Source of the DNA: Prorocentrum cordatum
Lineage: Eukaryota > Sar > Dinophyceae > Prorocentrales > Prorocentraceae
Direction: 5' to 3'
DNA length: 62,869 nt
Assembly: GCA_963575745.1 (NCBI GenBank)
Contig: CAUYUJ010000907.1
Span: 1 to 62,869 of the forward strand
A model generated the notes under the pieces. That model ran no database searches and was not told the DNA's origin. It worked only from the letters and a program-made list of their open reading frames with translations. This document shows, one piece after another, positions 39,060 through 49,587 of the stretch. Numbering within the stretch: position 1 is the first letter of the stretch; every line of letters starts with the position of its first letter. Position numbers and translations under genes: made by a program.

Positions 39060-39400
39060 CAGCGTGGGGGCAGGGTGGGGGGCGCTCGAGCGGGGGGGTA
39101 GGTTGGCCCGCGCGTTGCGTCGCGCGCGGCCGCGCGTGGCTGCGCCCGCGCATGCGCGCGCGTGGCGCACGGCCATGCCGCGCGGCGCGCAGCGTGGGAA
39201 CGCTGGGGCCAGGGGGGCACGGCGGCGCACGGCGGCGGCGCGGTCGGCCACGCGGGCGCGAGCGACGGGCGCGGGGCGGCGCGTGGCGGGGGAGGGGAGG
39301 GCAGCGCGGGCGCGGGGCGGCGCGTGGCGGGGGGGGGGGGCAGCGCGGGGTGGTCTGGGGGGATTCAGCGAGCGGGCGGGGGTCCGTACCGAAAACAGGA
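39060..39400. other. Very GC-rich block of GCGCGGC motifs
   Basis: Clearly richer in GC than its surroundings, with GGGCGCGGGGCGGCGCGTGG repeated near 39276 and 39309. No credible exon; ends abruptly at the A-rich satellite. Confidence 0.6.
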
Positions 39401-39404
39401 AAAC

Positions 39405-40145
39405 CATATGAAAACATGAAAAACATGAAAAACATGAAAAACATTAAAAACATTACGAAAACATTATGAAAACATGAAAAACTGTAAAAGCATTAAAAAC
39501 ATCAAAAACATGAAAAACATTAAAAACATTACGAAAACATAATGAAAACATGATGAAAACATGAAAAACATGAAAAACATTAAAAACGTGAAAAACATTA
39601 AAAACATGAAAAACATGAAAAACATTACGAACACATGATGAAAACATGAAAAACATGAAAAACATGAAAAACATGAAAACATTAAAAACGTTAAAAACAT
39701 GAAAAACATTATGAAGACATTACGAAAACATGATGAAAACATGAAAAACATGAAAAACATGAAAAACCTGAAAAACATTAAAAACATTAAAAACATTAAA
39801 AACATTACGAAAACATAAAAAACGCGCAAACGTGAAAACATGAAAAACATTAAAAACATTATGAAAACATTAAAAACATTAAAAACATGAAAAACATGAA
39901 AAACATGAAAAACATTATGAAAACATTACGAAAACATGATGGAAACATGAAAAACATGAAAACATGAAAAACATGGAAAACATTAAAAACATTAAAAAAA
40001 CATTAAAAACATTACGAAAACATGATGAAAACATGAAAAACATCAAAAACATTAAAAACATTAAAAACATGAAAAACATGAAAAACATTACGAAAACATG
40101 ATGAAAACATTATAAACATTAAAAACATGAAAAACATTACGAAGG
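39405..40145. repeat. A-rich satellite of ~10-bp AAAAACAT(G/T)A units
   Basis: About 740 bp of AAAAACATGA, AAAAACATTA and TACGAAAACAT variants. Open on the reverse strand as (Met-Phe-Phe)n. Higher-order blocks containing GATGAAAACATGAAAAACAT recur roughly every 65-200 bp. Confidence 0.95.
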
Positions 40146-40900
40146 CAGCCCGAAAACATACGACACCGTTGCGTTTCAGAGCGCGCGCCACGGCGGGCGC
40201 GGGCAATTCTGCGCGAGGTCGCGGGGCGGGCGGGTGTCGATCTGGAGCGCGCGAGGGCGGGGGTCGGGTGGGGCGGGGGCGCGCTGGGGAAAAAAACGCG
40301 AAAACCGAGGATCTCGATATTCGCCCAGCGCTGCGCGTGTAGTAGTTCCAGCCAACAGTGTAGACCCGCAGCGCGTGGTAGTCGCCAGCGCGGCAGCCCG
40401 CCGCGAGCACGATGCCCTGAGCGGCGGGAGGGGGGGGGGGGGGAGATCTGTCATGCACCATGCACATGATATGCCCTCTCATGCTTGGCATCACTCTGCA
40501 GGCTCGCGCGAGAGCTGACACTGCACGCGCTGCAAGGGGGTGCGGGGGGGGAGGGGGCAGGGCGCGCTAGGATGCCACTTAAAGATATAATTTAAGCGGG
40601 GCGTTGGCTGCAGGGAGGGAGGGGGGGGGGGGGGCACAATGCACGACGGCATCGCCATTGGCCCTGGGGCGCTCCTCACCCATCCATCCCCGCCGCGGTG
40701 TGGTTTGTAGATACACGTGCACGTGGTTAGGCGCATGTGCATATGCACGCATACATGTGCATGCGAATTTTCGCCACAAGTGCGTATGCACGCGCATGTG
40801 GGCGATAACTGTGCGTAGGTTTGCTTGTAATACTGTTGCATGTTTCTGGTGCACATTCCGCGCGCGCGCGTGCACACACGTGTGATATACATGTATGCAT
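40146..40900. other. No gene recognised
   Basis: GC-rich first half, G-run near 40430, and CATGCA/GTGCAT alternating purine-pyrimidine sequence near 40735-40880. No exon. Confidence 0.4.
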
Positions 40901-40981
40901 GTATATATATACATACATACATACATACGTACATACATACATACATACATACATACACATATACATACATACATGCATACA

Positions 40982-41012
<31 letters not shown>

Positions 41013-41030
41013 GCATACGTCTATATATAT
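40901..41030. repeat. (CATA)n microsatellite
   Basis: About 130 bp of CATA with few interruptions. Confidence 0.95.
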
Positions 41031-41999
41031 GCATATACAGTTTGTGCGTGCGTATATACACATACAGTTCGTGCCCGCACTTGGCCATATACAAAAGTAT
41101 ATGGTTTGGGGTCCCTGGGCGCTATATATCCCCCGACTGCGGTTTACATTGCCCTTTGTATTCGGATGACCTGGGGCCCTGAGTTGACCAACTTTCAAAA
41201 GTCCCACCACGGTTAGTGCTGGTCAGTGTGTTTGGGGCCGTATACATGATGTACAAGGGTCAAAGCTGTGATCTTGCACTCGGCATGCTGATTCACGCCG
41301 TAACCACCCAAACACTCAGCACTCGCGTGCCCCCAACACGCCAGGGAAGTGGCCACACTTCGCTGCTGTTATTTATATAGCTGCCTTTCTACGCCGGGCA
41401 TCGTTTGGTACTGTGTTTGTTCGGTATGGCTGCATGGGTGCATGGCATGCGCACGTGTAACTTCGAATGTGCATCTGCAGCCGCGCGCGCGCATGTGAGA
41501 GCACATGTGTTGGACAAAACGCGCTGGCTGTCATCCATCCGTGCTGCGCCCCATGTCCGCGTCATCATGTGGCACTCCCCTTGGCATGCAATTTGCTGCA
41601 ACTGCCCTGGTCGCCTGCTGCAAGCTCGAGCTTTCTTCGGGCGCCCGTCAAGAACCCCCTCTGTCGATCCGAGTGGCTGCGGCGCGGCCCCGAGCCGCCC
41701 CAGAACAAGACACCGCCGTGACCCACGCGGATCCAACGTCGAGATTCCCATAGCATATAATAGCAGACACCATTTTTTTCAAATCGCGATGCGTTCACAA
41801 CTTTGGCTTTCATAGCATCGCAATGCTGGCATAGCAGATGCAACAGCCATCAGTGGACGATCGGCTCCCAGAAGACATCGCATGGTGCAGCGAACATCCG
41901 GCATCGTGGTACCACCTCCGATGGCATAGCATAGCATAACATATCATCCCGCGACGTCTTACTCCTTTACCTTCTCACTGCCATCCTCGAGCCAGGACC
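41031..41999. other. No gene recognised
   Basis: No domain or splice-bounded exon identified. ATAGCATA repeats occur near 41925-41945. Confidence 0.35.
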
Positions 42000-42100
42000 C
42001 TCGATGTCCTCCTCCCCTTCCTCCTCCTCCTGCTCCTCCTCCTCCTCCTCCTCCTCCTCCTCCTCCTCTTGCTCCCCGATCCTCCTCCTTCTCTTCCGCC
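42000..42100. repeat. (CCT)n microsatellite
   Basis: About 70 bp of CTCCTC repeats within a pyrimidine-rich stretch. Confidence 0.9.
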
Positions 42101-42310
42101 GCTGGACTTCTCTCAAGGCTGCTGGGCAAACGGTCGATGGCCACATCTGGGACTTCGGTCCGCCTTCGAGGCCTTGCAATCTCATCTCAAGACAACCTGT
42201 TTTACTTTTGTGCAGTGCGCGCGCTCGCACTCTCCATGCAAGAAAGAATGCCGCGACGACGGTCGCGACGGTGAGCAGCGCGCCGAGCTTCACCTCCCCA
42301 GCTCGCTGCA
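42101..42310 (-). CDS. Candidate membrane-anchored ORF
   Basis: From ATG at 42310-42308: MQRAGEVKLG, then a hydrophobic run ALLTVATVVAAFFLAW (~16 residues, one membrane segment or signal anchor), then basic RVRARALHKSK. The frame continues through an acidic run encoded by the CCT tract. Start, end and splicing are unproven. Confidence 0.3.
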
Positions 42311-42439
42311 TGACTGTATCGCTCGATCCCACCCTCAGTTACTGAGCAGCCCCCCACCCGCTGATCAGGGCCCTGCCTCCCCCGAGATTGCAACTCCTGG
42401 TCACGCTGCGCAGTGAGCCCTGTCCTGTAGCCCCTGCCA

Positions 42440-42890
42440 CCCTCATGCAAAACCCCTGGTCACCCATGAATCAAAAGATAGCGCAAGCTTCATAGTCACA
42501 AGCTCGACGTCGGTGCCAGTAGCGTCCTTCCCTCCGACGTCCCCCGCCTCGGTGCATCCCTCCCCTCTCATCTTCACGAGAGCTTGCTGCCGCTGCTGCT
42601 CCTCCCCCCTCGGGTCGACCACCTCGTGTTGCATCCTCATCCTCGCTCCGCCTCGTGAGTGTTCACCCCATCTCTCATCATACTGCTACCTCCGCTCGTC
42701 GTCCTCCCGCTCCCCCCTCTCTCCACCTCCTTCCCCGCTCGTCCTCCTCGGTCGATCCCCCGTGATTGAAATGCGCCCCCCACCCTCGGTCCACGCAGCG
42801 GTGCGTCGCACGTGTGATCACCTCAACCTTCATGAGATACGGTCCTCCGGGGTCCGCGGGGGGCTGGCCGAGGGGGAAGAGGAGATTCAC
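42440..42890 (-). CDS. Two candidate exons, uncharacterised
   Basis: 42890-42760 reads NLLFPLGQPPADPGGPYLMK and VEVITRATHRCVDRGW; 42640-42460 reads MRMQHEVVDPRGEEQQRQQA and GTDVELVTMKLALSF. Both are more protein-like than other frames here and lie 3' of the 313-aa ORF on the same strand, but no splice pair was established. Confidence 0.25.
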
Positions 42891-43050
42891 GCCATTGCCC
42901 AGAGAGCTTCAAAGCTTAAAGTGGGTCTAAAAATGCGGGGCCTGGAAACCCATGGGGGAGATGAGGATGAGGGGAAATACAAGGATGAGGAGGATGAGGC
43001 GGATGAGGGAGGGCGCCACGGTTTCAATTATGATGGATTCGCGTCCTGCT

Positions 43051-43992
43051 TCATCCTGGCAGCTGCGAGTCCGTCTGCGCCCACATGACCAGGGCCTCGT
43101 GCCTGATAACGTTGGCCCTCGCCTTGGTCACCGCAGAGGTGGAGACGACCATGTCGAACACTTTCTTCATGACGAACATGCTCGCCTCCTTCGCGCTGCC
43201 CTTGTTGTAGAGCCCGTAGTTCTCAGACATCGAGTGGTCCGAGATCTGAATCACTTGCTTCCACGAGTCTGGGGCCTGCCTGAAGTCGATCACCGAGATC
43301 TTCTCCGACTCCCTGCGCTTCAGCTTCACCTGGAACTCGTTCTTCTGGCCCTTGACGCTGAACGTCGCCTGGATGGGCCACGGCGCGTCGTCCTCGCCCG
43401 CCTCATCGTCCACCTGGGTCGCTGGGGCCTCGTCCTCCTCTCCCTCCTGGGGATCCTCTTCCTCGTCCTCTTCGGCGTCCTCTTCTTCCTCTCCCTCCTC
43501 GGGCTCCGCGTCATCGCCCTCGCCCTCGAACTCGTTGTCATTCTCCTCATCGTGGCCCTCATCCTTGGAGGCCTTCATCTTCTTCGCTGCTGCCTTCGGC
43601 GTGGCGTCGGCCTTGGCGGGGCGCTTCATCGGCACCGCTGACGGACGCTTCCTCGGCGTGTCGCCCTTCGCCCTCTCGACGAGCCACTTCGGGATCGTGT
43701 TCAGCACTGGGGGCCCGCTCATCACGTCCTCGGCGTCGACGTCAATCATCTCAGCACTCACGCCTTTCGCCAGTCCAGCCTTCGACTTCTTGTGGACAGC
43801 CTTCTTCTTCTTCTTCTTCACCCCCTTCTCGCTGTCGCTGTCGTCGATCGTCACGCCGAGCATGCTCGCAGAGAAAGGGAACGGGGGCTTCGAGCTCGAG
43901 CTAGTGGCCCCTGAGCTCATAGCCCCTGAGCTCGACGTGCCGCGGTGGGTCTCGGCGAGCTTGACGTCGGGGCCCTTGGAGGAGCACGACAT
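43051..43992 (-). CDS. Lys/Glu-rich protein, 313 aa, intronless as read
   Basis: ATG at 43992-43990 (MSCSSKGPDVKLAE) to TGA at 43051. Ser-rich N-terminus, a KKKKKK stretch, the motif GPPVLNTIPKWLVERAKGDT, a basic Ala/Lys region (RPAKADATPKAAAKKMKASK), then a ~55-residue Glu/Asp run, and a folded-looking C-terminal domain (ATFSVKGQKNEFQVKLKRRE, DSWKQVIQISDHSMSENYGL, ANVIRHEALVMWAQTDSQL). The basic and acidic tracts suggest a nuclear or chromatin-associated protein, which is inference. The frame extends upstream into the GA repeat without stop, so the true start could be earlier. No family recognised. Confidence 0.65.
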   Translation of the reverse strand: MSCSSKGPDVKLAETHRGTSSSGAMSSGATSSSSKPPFPFSASMLGVTIDDSDSEKGVKKKKKKAVHKKSKAGLAKGVSAEMIDVDAEDVMSGPPVLNTIPKWLVERAKGDTPRKRPSAVPMKRPAKADATPKAAAKKMKASKDEGHDEENDNEFEGEGDDAEPEEGEEEEDAEEDEEEDPQEGEEDEAPATQVDDEAGEDDAPWPIQATFSVKGQKNEFQVKLKRRESEKISVIDFRQAPDSWKQVIQISDHSMSENYGLYNKGSAKEASMFVMKKVFDMVVSTSAVTKARANVIRHEALVMWAQTDSQLPG

Positions 43993-44039
43993 CGATCCGC
44001 AGCCACCCTCGTCCTGGGCCAATTCCGAGGGAGGGAGAG

Positions 44040-44099
<60 letters not shown>

Positions 44100-44110
44100 A
44101 GAAGAGGTAG
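44040..44110. repeat. (GA)n microsatellite upstream of the 313-aa ORF
   Basis: About 50 bp of GA ~50 bp upstream of the ATG, i.e. CT on the coding strand, in the probable 5' untranslated region or an intron. Confidence 0.95.
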
Positions 44111-44238
44111 AGACAGAGCGAGGGCACGGGAGGAGCCAGACAGGCATAGCACGTCTGAGAGAGCAGGAGAACGAGTGAGAGAGGGATAGAGAGAGATAGT
44201 TATACGAGTGTGCATATATATACACATATATACACGTT

Positions 44239-44320
44239 CCCTGACATCCTCCAGCATTGATTTTTTCGAGCCTGGCCCGCCATCCAGGATCGAACAAATC
44301 GATGCTGGAGGAGGTCTGGG
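44239..44320. mobile_element. 82-bp hairpin element, copy 2
   Basis: CCCTGACATCCTCCAGCATT pairs with the right arm ending GGAGGAGGTCTGGG. Shares TTTTTTCGAGCCTGG and CCAGGATCGAA with the copy at 34589-34670. Lies between exon-like sequence at 44.4-44.5 kb and the 313-aa ORF. Confidence 0.85.
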
Positions 44321-44379
44321 ATTGGAGGAGGAAGCGAGAGAGAGAGACACAACTGCTGGAAGGAAGAGAAGCACACACA

Positions 44380-44512
44380 CTAAAGATGAGGAATGCGGGA
44401 ATGCCCGCCTCGACAGCGGGAATATCTGCCACGTCGCAGGCCATGTCCCATATATATCCATCGATCTGACACTGCACCTCCTCCACCCTGTTCGTCAGCT
44501 CCTCGTAATCCA
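44380..44512 (-). CDS. Candidate exon
   Basis: Reads MDYEELTNRVEEVQCQIDGY then IWDMACDVADIPAVEAGIPA on the minus strand, a helical and acidic segment upstream of the 313-aa ORF. Could be a 5' exon of it or belong to another gene. Confidence 0.35.
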
Positions 44513-44629
44513 TGGAATCCTCGTGATGCTGCCCATCATCCTCCCCCTTTCCCCATCCTCCCTTCCACGATGTGCTGATCCTTCTCATCGGGAGTTCCCC
44601 CCCTACGACGGAAACCCTCCAGGGTCCTG

Positions 44630-44760
44630 ATCAGAATTAATATCACCAGCGATCGACTCCGCCAGCTTCATGGCCCAGCACTCTGACAGCTGCACGTCGT
44701 CCACATCTGAATCCTCATCGCCTGACTGCTCCTTCGGGGCGGCGCTGCCCCCTGAGCTCA
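44630..44760 (-). CDS. Candidate exon
   Basis: Reads MSSGGSAAPKEQSGDEDSDV then DDVQLSECWAMKLAESIAGD. Acidic, Ser-rich; ATG at 44760. Same strand and close to the exon at 44380-44512. Confidence 0.35.
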
Positions 44761-45099
44761 TCGTCCCATCGCCATCTTTCTCTTCTCCTCCACTCGACGC
44801 TGCGAAACCCACACTGGAGCACCCTTAATAACGTCAAGCTTGGGTCATATAATACCGGAGCCACCTCCTCCTCCCCCTCCTCCCCCCTTCTCGCTCGCAC
44901 CCCATCGGGATCCTACCTTCGTGCTCGTCTCCTCGTCCTTGCCCACTCAAAGTACACCCTCGCCCACCTCTTCCCCCTCTGCATCCTCATCCTGCATCGT
45001 TCCTTAGCATCCACGGCGGTATCCTCCCGCCCCGTCGCCTGTCTCATCGACTTTCACCCCAATCTGCCCCACCACAAGCAAAATCAAAAACAAAGGCGC

Positions 45100-45200
45100 G
45101 CAGGCTGGAATCCTGAGTGTCACTGTCGAGCTTCTTGTTGCAGCGCTGCCAGTCCCTGTGCATGTCTCTGATACCCTTCGCGTTCAGGAACCTGGCTCAC
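45100..45200 (-). CDS. Candidate exon
   Basis: After an AG the frame reads FLNAKGIRDMHRDWQRCNKK then LDSDTQDSSLRAF. Charged and Trp/Cys-containing, unlike the surrounding low-complexity frames. Confidence 0.35.
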
Positions 45201-45469
45201 GGGTCGTGGGAGGCTGGCGGCGGTGACGAGAAGAAAAACGACGAATGAGAGGGTGCGCGCATCGTCGCCACTTCAAGCTGAGCCTCCCGACAGGATCGAA
45301 TGCCTCGATCGAGCTCTCTTCTCGATCGGTCGAGGGGTTCATGGGGGCTGAGGGCTCAAGGGATGGAGGGAGTCGCTTGAACCTTAGCTCACCTCAGCAT
45401 CTCTCTCCCTCATCTGTTCCCTCGTCTGCTCTCCCAGCCTCCCCCTGTCTGAACATCGGTTTCGGCCTG

Positions 45470-45573
45470 GGACCTGGTGCCCTCGAGGGCCTGCTTGGAC
45501 ATCTTCTTGTGCTGCTTGTCCTTCCAGGAGGTCTTGACCGTCTCGCCGAAGGCTATGTCCCACGCCGCCTGCG
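45470..45573 (-). CDS. Candidate exon
   Basis: CCGCAG|GCG then AAWDIAFGETVKTSWKDKQH and KKMSKQALEGTRSQ. The AG|G border fits the window's splice rule. Confidence 0.4.
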
Positions 45574-45597
45574 GGAATGTCTCCCAAGATCTCTCCC

Positions 45598-45602
45598 TCG
45601 CT

Positions 45603-45642
<40 letters not shown>

Positions 45643-45772
45643 GGTCCTTTCCCTGCTCGTTGATTCTTTCTTGTTGGGGTTCTCGCTCTCGCTCTCTGTC
45701 TCTCTCTCTCTCTCTCTCTGTTTCTTCCCCTCTCTCTGATTCGTTGTGTTGTTGTTTTTGGGTGTCTGTTTC

Positions 45773-45824
<52 letters not shown>

Positions 45825-45860
45825 GCATTCTCTCCCTCTCTATATCTCTCCCTCTCTCGT
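45598..45860. repeat. CTCTCA and CT microsatellites
   Basis: CTCTCA hexamers at 45598-45645, then (TC)n at ~45703-45720 and ~45775-45815. Confidence 0.95.
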
Positions 45861-46110
45861 TCTCTCTCCCTGATCCCCCTCTCTCCCCTTTCTAGTCAAT
45901 AGATCATTCGACCGAGTGAGAGATGATAGAGATCGAGAGAGAGGGAGAGAGAGCGAGAGAAAGAGAAGAAGGAAGAGAGATCTCACTGACCCCACGCCCT
46001 ACCCGCAGTCGGGACCCCTCCGCCCCAGCTACCCCCATTTCCTCCTCCTTCCCCTGCTCCTTCCATTGAGGCTGATGGTGCCTACTCCCCTCAAACCCCT
46101 CGGCGGCCTC

Positions 46111-46189
46111 CATCGTCTTCTGCGTGAATCTTTTCTTCTCGTCGATGATGTCCAAGGCCTCCATGGTCATCCGCCACGCCTGCCCTTCC
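46111..46189 (-). CDS. Candidate exon
   Basis: GGGCAG|GCG then AWRMTMEALDIIDEKKRFTQ and KTMEAAEGFEG. AG|G border, helical charged sequence. Confidence 0.4.
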
Positions 46190-46579
46190 CCGCGCCGAGT
46201 TGGAGTCCGAGGGTTGGGATCGGATTAGGCTGGGCGTTGTCAGGGGGAGGGGGCACGGGGATGGGTGACTCGATACGCCAGATGAGAAGAGGTCGAGGGG
46301 CTGAACGCGAAGGTGGCAACGGCACCGAATACGAGACACACGGATGAGGAAGACGGCAGGGCGCGGGGAGGAACAATATGATGGTCGCGGAGGGGGGGAA
46401 AGATCACGTAGGAGAGGATACGAGATCGGAAAGGAAGAAGGAGTAGGGGAGGGGGATAACGACAGCGAGAGGAGCAGAGACCCCTGCGGGGAAATGAAAG
46501 GGTCAGGGAACGGTGCAAACTCAGGAAGACAATGGGCGAAGGCGGCATCGACGATTACAGGGTGTTAAACGCGAGCAAA

Positions 46580-46734
46580 ATTCTGCTCGCGTTTGTCATT
46601 CCGTGGTCGTCGATGGGAGCAGGATGGACATCGAGGGGAGACCCGATCACCACCCAGCGCACCTCGAGCTGCGTGGGGTCGGGGCGCGAGCAGCGGTACT
46701 GGCTGAAGTCGGGCACGTTCGTGCCTGCGCTTCC
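46580..46734 (-). CDS. Candidate exon
   Basis: GCGCAG|GCA then TNVPDFSQYRCSRPDPTQLE and VRWVVIGSPLDVHPAPIDDH. It ends near a 10-bp stem hairpin (AACGCGAGCA...TGCTCGCGTT at 46569-46594). The sequence looks like part of a folded domain; family not recognised. Confidence 0.4.
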
Positions 46735-46999
46735 CCATTCTCCCCCTGGCCCTTTTCTCACCGATCCGCTTCCTCCCCTTCAGTTGGGACCTGCATCTCA
46801 TCGTGGTCACTGGTCGCTCGTCCTCCTCCTGCTCGTTCTAATCATGGTCACTCGTCCTCCTCGCCACTCTCATCGCGTTAACTCCCCTTCCTGCATGCCC
46901 ATTTCCACCTCATCATGATAACTCGTCCCCCTCCTCACTCTCCAATCGTCGCCTCACCCTCTTCCTCCAGGGTCCTCGATTCCTCCTCCTCCTACTCCT

Positions 47000-47072
47000 C
47001 ACTCTCCTGAGTCGCGCCTTGAATGAGAGGGACAGCTGGGTCGCCCACTCGCTCGTGCTGAATCTGGATTGC
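47000..47072 (-). CDS. Candidate exon
   Basis: CGCCCAG|GCA then AIQIQHERVGDPAVPLIQGA. A second frame (QSRFSTSEWATQLSLSFKA) is also open, so the phase is uncertain. Confidence 0.3.
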
Positions 47073-47150
47073 CTGGGCGAGGGGTTGGGTGAGGGACGAT
47101 CTGTAGGCATTCCTCCTCCTCTAGGCCTCTATCCTACTCCCACCCCTTTC

Positions 47151-47154
<4 letters not shown>

Positions 47155-47219
<65 letters not shown>

Positions 47220-47390
47220 CTCTTCCTCGCTCCCTCGTATTTGTTCGACCTCCTCCCCGATGTTCCTGTTCTCCCTTTTCCTGTATTTCCCACCCTGTCG
47301 ACGCTGCTGCTTCCGAGTGCTGCTCCTGCAACCCGCCTCAGAGCGCCCTCTGTTAGTTGGTTGTTATGTATTGTTTTGTGGTGTGTGTTG

Positions 47391-47443
<53 letters not shown>

Positions 47444-47600
47444 CCCCCCTCCCTCTGTGTACACATGTCGATGTGCCCATATATGTGATATATATGATAT
47501 TTATACACATATATATACACTCATATATATATATATATATATATATGTGTACACATACACATATATACATATATATACATATATATATACATATATACAC
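47155..47600. repeat. CT and TA microsatellites
   Basis: (CT)n at 47155-47216 and 47394-47436, (TA)n with ACACATATATAC at 47480-47600. These fall between, and probably within introns of, minus-strand exons. Confidence 0.95.
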
Positions 47601-47748
47601 GGGTCGCCTCGGCGATCAAGGCTGGATCAGCTTTGCTCTTCGCCGCGTTCCTCGGCGCCCGCTTGGCCTCTCGACCGGAGCGGGCAGGGAGGGCGGGGGG
47701 GGGGCAGGGGCGGGGGAGGGGGAGGGCGGAGGGGCGCGAACATAGGCT

Positions 47749-47834
<86 letters not shown>

Positions 47835-48020
47835 GAGGCGGAGGAGGGAGGGGGAGGGCGGAAGGGGGGGCAGGGAGGGGGGAGGGGGAGGGCGGAGGGG
47901 GGATAGGGGGGGCGGAGGGTGAGAACGGGGCGGACAAGCCTGGCTCTGGGGGTCGACCGCGCTGGTCGCGGCCACGGCCGCTGCCGCGGCCAGCCACGCG
48001 GCTCTCTGCACGGGGGACAT
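47290..48020 (-). CDS. 5' part of a gene encoding a signal-peptide protein
   Basis: Exon 1, 48020-47940, encodes MSPVQRAAWLAAAAAVAATS then AVDPQSQ, a typical signal peptide with a possible cleavage near TSA-VD. Exon 2, 47667-47608, encodes AKRAPRNAAKSKADPALIAE. Exon 3 starts at 47347 with GALRRVAGAALGSSSV and ends near 47290. Both introns start GC and end AG|G and keep phase 0. Intron 1 contains the (GA)n tract 47750-47835. The protein would enter the ER; with a second transit region it could be plastid-directed, but that is not shown. The exons at 47.07, 46.7, 46.2, 45.6 and 45.2 kb may continue this gene. SL-like repeats lie ~280 bp upstream. Confidence 0.45.
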
Positions 48021-48061
48021 CCGCGGAGCCAGGGGGCTGCGCGGCGCGGCACGGCACAGAT

Positions 48062-48098
<37 letters not shown>

Positions 48099-48110
48099 TA
48101 TATAGATATA
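47750..48110. repeat. (GA)n, G-rich and (TA)n low complexity
   Basis: GA tract at 47753-47835, GGAGGG runs to ~47925, and (TA)n with TAGATA at 48063-48108. Confidence 0.95.
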
Positions 48111-48179
48111 TACTGACACTGTGAATGTACGGTTGGTTGACTTGAACGTATACGATCCTGCTAATGGCGACGCGGCGAT

Positions 48180-48275
48180 GGTGTTGCGATGGTGATGATG
48201 ATGATGGTGATGACGATGATCTCGATGTTGGATGATGATGCGGATAATGATGATGGTGGTGATGATGGTGGTGAT
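48180..48275. repeat. GATGATGGTGAT microsatellite
   Basis: Degenerate GAT/GGT repeats of ~95 bp. Confidence 0.9.
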
Positions 48276-48296
48276 TGGAAATTGCCCAAATTGGCG

Positions 48297-48351
48297 CATT
48301 TGAGCCAAAATTAAAACATCTGAGCCAAAATTAAGACATCTGAGCCAAAAT
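48297..48351 (-). repeat. 20-bp tandem repeat with an SL-like core
   Basis: TGAGCCAAAAT at 48301, 48321 and 48341, exactly 20 bp apart. On the minus strand each is ATTTTGGCTCA, identical to 11 internal nucleotides of the dinoflagellate SL. The 5' CCGTAGCC part is absent. May be relict SLs ahead of the signal-peptide gene, or the repeated 3' tail of the LINE-like element; not decidable here. Confidence 0.45.
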
Positions 48352-48369
48352 TAAGACATTAAACCAACA

Positions 48370-49180
48370 TTAGGACATTCCACAATTTTTAAGACATTCG
48401 GGCATGCCCAAAAAAATTGGGACAGCCCGATGTCTGGGTGATTGTCCCCCCTTCAGTCGGACAACCATGTTGCTCATCCTGCAGTCATCGGGAAGAGCAG
48501 CGCATTCGCCATCGTGAACAGCCTCGCAAGCGCCAAACAGAACATCAGCGGCCTCGCGAATCGCCCAACATCCAAGCGGCATGCCATCGGGCCTAGGGCC
48601 TGGGGGCAGGGTGCCGCCTGGGGCGGATGTGCTCTTCAAGCTCGTCCTGATCTAGGCGCCAGATGGGGGTCGCGTGGAGCGTGGGCAACAATTCTTTCCC
48701 AGTGGGGGGCCAGCGCGCGGGCCGCGTCGTCAGGGTTCGGGCGTGGTCGGCCATCCTCGCCCCGTGGCCCCCCTCAGTCCAATCCGACGTCTCGTAAGTT
48801 CTCGCCCTCTCTGTGGAGCCAACTTGCGTTTCTTCACCTCCTCGGGCGCCATGCCCTGCCTAATTTCTCCCAGCTTCTCCTCGCGCCACCTGTTATTTAA
48901 CGCGGCTATCGAGGGGCGCAGGCCGTCGGGGCCCGTGGAAGCACGCACCGCGGCCGACTTCAAAAAGGGGAAGCATGTCGGCATGCCATCGGAACTCGCG
49001 AACGGCGAAAGACCGCTGCTGTCCCCGTCCACTCTCAGTCTGCCATGAATGCCGAATGGGGAAGGCTCGGCGTCGTTCGGTGCATTCGATTCCCGTCGGT
49101 TCCCAGAGACTGACGAGGTTCGACTGCCACCGTTCCGAGAAAAAGGGGCCTCGATCTCCGAATGCGCTCGGCGCGGTCAT
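48370..49180 (-). pseudogene. LINE C-terminal frames, uncharacterised
   Basis: Protein-like segments in different frames, for example AAVRASTGPDGLRPSIAALN followed by NRWREEKLGEIRQGMAPEEV at about 48970-48810, then ADVLFGACEAVHDGECAALP near 48560-48500. Frames change between them, as expected of decayed ORF2. No domain recognised. Confidence 0.35.
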
Positions 49181-49587
49181 CTGAGAGGGTCAGTCCCCTG
49201 AGCTGTTCTGGTTCTGAAGCCATCCTTCTGTGTGCAGCGTGCTGACTAATCAATTTCGGCCCTGCGAAGGGGCCCCGTTGTCTGGGGCAGGCGTTTTGTT
49301 ACTGCTACAAGGATATGGTCCGACGAGGCCCGCCCGTAGGTCGGGGCCCCCGTTGCGCGAGCAAATGCAACCGATTCATTGGCGACGCCCGCTGGGGGGC
49401 GGGGGGGGGCTCTGTTAAGCCGAGAGAAACCGCGAACCCCGCCGCCGACCGTGTTCCTGCGCGCGGGGTCAGGCTGCAGATTTCGCGCCGAGAGCCGCAG
49501 TGGTCTTGAATGGCGTCGCAATGCAACCTATCCCCGGGGCCGACCCCCCCCCCGCGAGAAACCTCGCATCTTCCATCGGGGCGCAAT

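Noticed and set aside
39453-40521. Met-Phe-rich membrane-protein-like frames
   Set aside because: Direct translation of the A-rich satellite on the reverse strand.
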